A stretch of DNA of 64,000 nt from Dastarcus helophoroides (Eukaryota; Arthropoda; Insecta; Coleoptera; Bothrideridae), in assembly GCA_028583605.1 (NCBI GenBank), contig CM053331.1, positions 33,494,318 to 33,558,317 of the forward strand. The letters run 5' to 3'. The position numbers and the translations under genes were made by a program. The notes under the pieces were generated by a model. The model did not search any database, was not told the origin of the DNA, and saw only the letters and a list, made by a program, of their open reading frames with translations. Positions 58,203 through 64,000 of the stretch are shown here, piece by piece (position 1 is the first letter of the stretch; every line of letters starts with the position of its first letter).

Positions 58203-58550
58203 TTGCATACGACATTGTTGGCGATGGCCATAGTTTTCTCTATGGACTAATAGGTGGCGGTAGTCTTAGAGTCACACGCTTGATTGATTGATTGTTCGTT
58301 GATTTTTTAGTACTTACTTGTCCGAACATTTGTTAGCATTCGAGTTGGATATACCAAACTGACGAAATCTAACAAGATGGAAACTGGTCTGTGGTTTCCA
58401 AACTTCGAATCTAATAAATATTCAAACCTATTGGTCTGTCTGTGCATTAGAATCCTTGTCTTCTGGGAACTTTCGTAGAGAGCACCGCTTCGGATAGGAG
58501 GTGGCCGTGTTTCAACTGTTGGTAGTTCAAGCCACCTATGGATTCACTAT
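58203..58550 (+). mobile_element. Hammerhead-ribozyme element fragment, locus 3
   Basis: The sequence enters the 377-bp unit at TTGCATACGACATTGTTGG and continues in the plus orientation of the locus 1 right arm, through the ribozyme, past TCTGTGCATTAGAATCC, to GATTCACTAT, where homology stops. It is more diverged than the other loci and has small insertions (a GATTGATTGATT run at about 58277, a TCTG duplication at about 58437). It abuts the 5' break of the LINE fragment. No target duplication is visible. Confidence 0.8.
58345..58401 (+). ncRNA. Degenerate hammerhead ribozyme (locus 3)
   Basis: The 57-nt spacing is kept: TTGGA, TAT, ACCAAA, CTGACGA, AATCT-AACA-AGATG, GAAA, then ACTGGTC, TGTGGT, T, TCCAA. 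Stem II has lost its closing base pair, stem III has one G-U pair, stem I has one mismatch, and the cleavage triplet is GTC. The invariant CTGACGA and GAAA remain. It is probably weakly active or inactive. Confidence 0.65.
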
Positions 58551-58574
58551 TAGGGATGGCAGAAAAAGTAAATA

Positions 58575-58651
58575 TATCGATATATCATATCGAACAATAT
58601 ATCGAGCAGTATATATCGATAGTAGAATTTATCGAAATAAATATATCGATA
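58575..58651. promoter_or_regulatory. Cluster of three TATCGATA octamers
   Basis: TATCGATA occurs at 58575-58582, 58614-58621 and 58644-58651, among further ATCGA words. TATCGATA is the DRE site bound by DREF in Drosophila promoters. ATCGAT-rich tracts also occur just inside some insect DNA transposons that start TAGGGATGG, and such a word is present here at 58551. Either reading is possible; no gene follows. Confidence 0.4.
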
Positions 58652-58699
58652 AATGCAATTTTTCGATGTATTCGATAGAAGATATTCTGTTATAAAAAG

Positions 58700-59960
58700 A
58701 AAAATTAAAAAATAAGGTATATTTTCTTATATTTATGACTCAATGGCATTTTGTATCATTGAAGTCTAAATATTTAAAAATCCGATAAGGATTTCAAAAT
58801 GGCTTAATTTTGGAGTTTAAAATAAGCATTTTAAAAAGGTTTAACATTTTAAGTAAGTTTGTAGTTCAGATGCAATAAATTCATAAAATTTTTAGAAAAA
58901 GTTTAAGTTTTGTAATTTTATATGTAAATTAGACAAAAACCTCAATATTTCCGAGTTAAATTAGAGGGTTTGAATTTTTTTAATACATCAAAATTTTTAA
59001 TTTTAGAAGTTTCAAGCTCAAAAACTCCTTACGAATTTTGAAAAACATGCAAATTTTGAAAAAGACCCTAAAATCTACAAAAATTAAATTCAAGTTTTAG
59101 TTTAAATTTTGGTTTACACCCGAAATTCGGAGAAAATTATTAAAAAACAAGATTGGTGCTTTTTTCATAATTTCTGTTAATAAATTTAGATTTTTTTCGC
59201 ATATTTTCTCAGAAAATTTTTATACTCCTCAACATTTTGGCTTGTTCTTTATTAAATTTAAACTTTAACACCTTACCAAGATGTCACACTATTTTATGCT
59301 TTGCGTGGTGGCGTTTTCTAATTATGAAAAAATCTATTTTTTAAATTTCGCTTTTGTCTGAAAAAATTGATTTTCATAATAACCTTTTTTTTTAATTTAT
59401 TTTTATTTTTTATTGTATTATTTTATTTTTTTTTATTTGAAAATTTCGTTTTTTTTACTAAATTCCTGTTGCAAAAATTTTCTTCTTTTTCTGGACCTTT
59501 CCACTTTTTTGAATATTTTGACTCTTTGAAAATTTAAACGGACTGCAAATCTCAACCTTTTTCAAAATTTTTACCATTTTTGAAAATTCTCGAGCTTTTT
59601 AAAAATGTTTACAATTTTTTAAAGAATTTTGCCTTTCTAAAGATTTCGAATTAAAAAAAAAACTTTACTAGATTTTTGGTTGAAGATTTTGTTTTTTTTT
59701 TAAAAGTTCGACATTTATAATTTCCACGTTTTCAAAATTACACTTTTTTTTCAAAATTTCCATTTTTTTTTCTCAAAATGTTGGCTCTTTTTCAAAATTT
59801 TACTTGTTCTAAGAATTTCTATATTTATTTTAAAATTTCGACTTTTTCGCAAAATTTTAACGTAATTTGAAAATTTTCTCGTTTTTCAAATTTTCGTCTT
59901 TTTTGAACATTTTATTTATTTTGAAAATTTCGATTCAAGATTTTGATTTTTTTTCGAAAA
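58700..59960. other. AT-rich quasi-repetitive DNA
   Basis: The sequence shifts from mixed AT-rich DNA (58700-59350) to T-rich AAATTTCGACTTTTT-like words (59350-59960). No gene or defined element is recognised. Confidence 0.5.
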
Positions 59961-62740
59961 GTACTGTGATGAGCGACCAGCCGTTTGTGACCATAACCAG
60001 TGATTGTATATAGTTTTTCAAAATTGTAGAATTTTGCTCATCTTTAAAAAATTTTCGAAGAATAATTTACTTTCGATTTTCGGATCCAATTTGTCTACGT
60101 TGTCTTTAAAATTATTTTATTCCAATAAATTGTAACCCCAGCTCGTAGACTCGACAGGGAAGTGTTATCAAATTCAAACAACAATTGACCTCAACGTTTT
60201 ATTTCAATTGGTCAAAAATAAATCAACAAAATTTCAAGTTTGTGATTTTCAAGTGTTCTTAAACATAATACAACAAAATAAAAGTGAACCTGTTTGTTTC
60301 AACTTGTTTAAATTTGCTGGACACAGATCTGAGAGAAATATTTCTTTAGAAAATGAAGAGAATTCATTAAGCACAAGTAATCTGACATTCTTTGTCTAAC
60401 TCTTTCGCTCGTATATGGTGCGTCGGTTATAAATTTCCCAAAGTTTATTTTAACCCTAATAATCGCAATGCTTTCCCCAGCTGAGCCATTTAGTTTGTAC
60501 TCAAAGGTTTTCAAACCAAATGTAGCTAACTTTGTACCTGATTATCGGTGGGTGTTCGCTGGTTAGTTTGTACACAGAGGTTCTCAAACTATTTTCAGGT
60601 GTCTGTTTTATTCCCCAATTCTTTTGTGTTTTTGTCGCTTCTTAATTCAAGCATACTTCACATAGCATACAGTTTCCTGTTAAAGCTTTGAGCTAACAAT
60701 ATCCAAAGGATAATGCTACGAGAAAATGGAGCTCAAGCTTGGAAATGAAGTTGTGATTTATCGTAATAAATCAAATTTATAAATGTTGATTCAATCTTAC
60801 AGATCTCTCGTTCTCTCACTCTTTCTTTCTTTTCTTTGTTAACTTGTTCCTTTGTTTGTTTTTCTGTTTTTTTCTCATACCAAACTCAATCACTCGAACT
60901 CAAACCAGTGTCATAAAATAGACTAGAAATATTGTTTAAATTTCATAAAAACTTTCTGAGCCGAATTTCCCTTCCAACACTACATCTACTTCTACGGCTA
61001 CTGTTCTAAAGAAAGGACGCTTTTGGCTTAGAAAGTGGCTAAGCTTGACTTAGCACAAAACATTGAGATTAAAGTTAGAAACTGGCAAGAAGTTTTCATT
61101 TCTTTCATCAAAACATTTCCCTAACGAGAGCTGATGATGATACTGCTCGTTCACCTACGTCAGTACTCCTAATTTGTCAACAGATCTATAAGGCTCTCTT
61201 TGGGCCAGGTTGTCTTGTCCTATATTTTTGGGATTCAAGCAACCTACGAAGGAGAATCTGCGAATCAAGTAGCACTAGGTGAATACACCAAAACAAGAAC
61301 TAGGTAAGAGCTCATTGTGGCTTATGCTTCTAGGATGTTAAGGTGTACAATGCCCACGTTTCTAGTACTTGCAGAACATCATCAGTAAAACCCAAATATA
61401 TGTGTCTGCTGCCAGTTACCGCACCTTTGTGGTGATGGGTATAAATTATTTTGGAACCTCTGGAAACTCAGCTTCCAACAGCAGAACACTAACATCGACC
61501 TTAAGGAAATGAAAATGTTTGTATGAAGCGAATGCGCTTTATTTCCTTTTCGTTTTCTTGTCTTTGTATTTTATTTTGTTTTATTTTTGTTTCCCTTTTT
61601 GAAACTGAGATTGGTAGTTGCACCAATCAGCGGTAGGTTCTTGGCCCTATAATAATTTTCTAACGACTTTCTCATTCATTCAGTTTGTTGTGGAAGTTTT
61701 ACATTCCTTTCTCTTACGCCCCCAACCCCATATTGATCAAAATTAGGAACAAGTATTTTCTCAAATTTTAGGAAAAGTTAATTAAATCATATAAGAGCGA
61801 AAAACCATCAAATAAAATCATCGGACAATTTAAAATTTACTTGCCTATTTATCCCGTAGCAAACATCACACAAATGGCACAAGAACTTCACGTTGAACAG
61901 AAATTGTTTTTTTTATTTTTGTTTGTGTTCATTCACGTTAATTAGCACAAACAGAAGTAATTTCTTCTTTTTTTAAAACTCCCGTATTTCGTACTCGTTT
62001 GCATAACTAGTTTCATCGAAGTTCCGTGTTTGACTATAATTTTTAAACTAATTTCCTCGAAGTTTAGTTCTTGACTATTTTAAAGTTGGTCTTTCGTGTC
62101 TTATCTTTTTATTCCCCTACCCTTAACTTCTGGGCACCGAACGACATCCTCTGCATCTCGCTAGAGGGCATGAGGATGCAGAATTTCTACTAATTTAAAT
62201 ATTTCTAATCCAAATTACCCCTTAAATAAATTTTGAAACGGATTCCTAAAGTGAAAACCAAACTGCAAACCCATTTTGAATGATGTCGTCCCTTTATCTT
62301 GCAAGTTTTACTTCGATAATTGAAATTTAAATAACTTACAATTGTACGTGTTTATAAGGGCGTTTTTTGAACGTCAAATTCCTCTAGTCTACCACCACAT
62401 GGTCTTGCCGAGATATTTGCTACGGTCTCCGTTATCGGCACTTACCCTTATTTATTACTCTACTTTTCAGCGGTCCTTCAAAACTAACATGTTATTTTAC
62501 TCAGTTTAGGTATCTGTGCTTGAAACAAAACAGGCCTAACAAATAACCCTTATCTAATTTGTGAACGCTAAGAAATCTGTTTCTCACGCAAAACGTTATG
62601 TTACAAAGAGTTTTTTTTTTATAACACAATATTTGTAGATTTGATATTTCCAAGAAAATATTGAATAAAATTCAAATAAATAAAACAAACGAGGAAATAG
62701 AACAGTTTAGTAGAACTCGACTCACCACAGTACTTTATTT
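59961..62740. other. Unique region, no recognised gene
   Basis: This is mixed-composition, non-repetitive DNA. Short frames at 60208-60399 (plus) and 60308-60514 (minus) have no motif. CAGAGGTTCTCAAACT at 60575-60590 resembles a hAT terminal repeat, with a weaker similar word (TCAAAGGTTTTCAAACC) near 60500 in the same direction. No exon, RNA gene or promoter can be supported. Confidence 0.4.
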
Positions 62741-64000
62741 TTGAAATTCTAAATTTTGTGTTTTCTCTTAAAATTTCGACTTTTTTGTATCTTTGAAAAA
62801 CCATTTGACATTTTTGTGATGAAAATTTTCAAAACGTGGGCTTCCCTAAAATAATTCATATTTTCTCGAAGTGACAACTTCCTGACATTATTTTTTCTCT
62901 TTTCTGAATAATTCGATTTTTTTGAAAATACGGTTTTTTTTTAATTTTGGCATTCTAAACACTTTGACCTTTTAAAAATTTCGACATTTTAAAATTTCCA
63001 CTATTTTTTAATTTTAGATTTTCTGTAAAAATTTGAATTTCAAATTTTTGCCTTTTTTTTCGAAATTTTGACCTTTTTATAAATATCGATTTATTCAAAA
63101 AATTCAACGTTTTAAAATTTTGATTGTTTTCAAGTTCTTTTTTTTATCAACATTTCGAGCTTTTTTCTCAAAGTTTTTACTTCAATTTTTTATTTTGTCT
63201 CGAAATTTTGACTTTTTTTGTAATAATTTAAAAAATCTGCATTTTAAAATTTTCATTTTTTTTCTTCAGATTTTAATTCTTATCAAAATGTTGTTTTTTT
63301 CAAAATTTTAAGGTTTTTGAAAGTTTGGATTGAGAATTTTGACTTTTTGTACATTTTGGTATTTTCGAAATTTACTCTTTGCATATTTTGACTTAGAAAA
63401 AGTCTACTTTATTAAATTTCGACCTTTCTGTATATTATTAATATTTCTTGGAATTTCGCTTTTAACACGTTTTTTATATTTCACCTTTTTCTGAAAATTT
63501 TGACTTCTTCAAAAATTCTAGCATTTCAAAATAAAATATCCACTTTTTCAACATTTCTACTATTTCAAAATTCTGACTTATTTTTAAAATTTCGATTTTG
63601 TTTTCGAAATTTCACCTTTTTTCAAAGTATAATTTTGATTAAGAAGCCCCACTTATTTTGAAATTTTGACGTTCTTCATAAGGAATAAATTTTTTGAAAA
63701 TTTCGATTCAAAATTTTGATTTTTTTCGAAAAGAACTTTATTTTCGAAATTCCAGGTGTTTTCTAAATTTTGTGTTTTCTCTTAAAATTTCGACTTTTTT
63801 GTATCTTTGAAAAACCATTTGACATTTTTGTGATGAAAATTTTCAAAACGTGGACTTTCCTAAAATAATTCATATTTTCTCGAAGTGACGACTTTCTGGC
63901 ATATTTTTTCTCTTTTCTGAAAAATTAGATTTTTCTGGAAAATACGATTTTTTTTTAATTTTGACATTCTAACACTTTGACCTTTTGAAAATTTCGACAT
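62741..64000. repeat. T-rich DNA with ~1014-bp tandem duplication
   Basis: A block from AAATTTTGTGTTTTCTCTTA at 62751 recurs at 63765, 1014 bp downstream, and the match continues (TTTGACATTTTTGTGATGAA, AAAACGTGG, TCTCGAAGTGAC) to the window edge. The remainder is AAATTTCGACTTTTT-like words. Confidence 0.75.

Overview
This window looks like a repeat-rich stretch of an animal nuclear genome, most likely an insect or other arthropod, though the lineage is inferred from few markers. There is no operon-like or dense coding structure. The only host coding exon I can recognise is at 35124-35234: the myristoylated N-terminus of a neuronal calcium sensor (recoverin-superfamily) protein, with a splice acceptor before it and a GTGAGT donor after it. 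The rest of that gene is not recognisable here. Other coding traces belong to transposons: a broken Jockey-type LINE (56497-58202, minus strand) and a transposase N-terminal stub inside a small mariner-like element (31275-31731).

Layout. 1-336: 16-bp satellite. 337-3765: unique and AT-rich DNA with a 220-bp foldback insertion at 843-1062. 3766-5094: large palindromic ribozyme-bearing element. 5095-10630: T-rich quasi-repetitive DNA, including a ~500-bp tandem array and a ~490-bp GAGT microsatellite. 10631-12105: unique. 12106-13150: A-rich tandem DNA. 13151-18190: ~425-bp higher-order satellite. 18191-19200: unique. 19200-24540: T-rich tandem DNA. 24541-29086: mostly unique, with a 22-bp minisatellite and a hAT-like fragment. 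29087-34980: foldback elements, a ~369-bp tandem, a mariner MITE and a solo LTR in T-rich DNA. 34981-36889: exon-bearing unique region. 36890-38760: ~100-bp satellite. 38761-44930: A-rich arrays. 44931-46870: unique. 46871-48180: T-rich. 48181-55950: second block of the ~425-bp satellite family, interrupted by a second ribozyme element (48406-48781). 56497-58550: LINE fragment abutting a third ribozyme-element fragment. 58551-64000: AT-rich and unique DNA.

The main discovery is a family of non-autonomous elements carrying hammerhead self-cleaving ribozymes (type I). Seven 57-nt copies lie at three loci: four intact copies at locus 1, one intact plus one slightly damaged copy at locus 2, and one degenerate copy at locus 3. 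Each intact copy has CTGACGA, a 5-bp stem II (GATCT/AGATC, loop AACA), GAAA, a self-complementary ACCGGT stem III, and a two-part stem I. At locus 1 successive ribozymes are exactly 377 bp apart, so self-cleavage would release a 377-nt RNA. The two insertions with both ends visible are flanked by 12-bp direct repeats and share the same two termini and the same head-to-head ribozyme arrangement. This resembles retrozymes and Penelope-like elements, but with an unusual inverted (foldback) architecture. A second foldback family with 10-bp target duplications carries a covarying hairpin that loosely resembles a hammerhead core.
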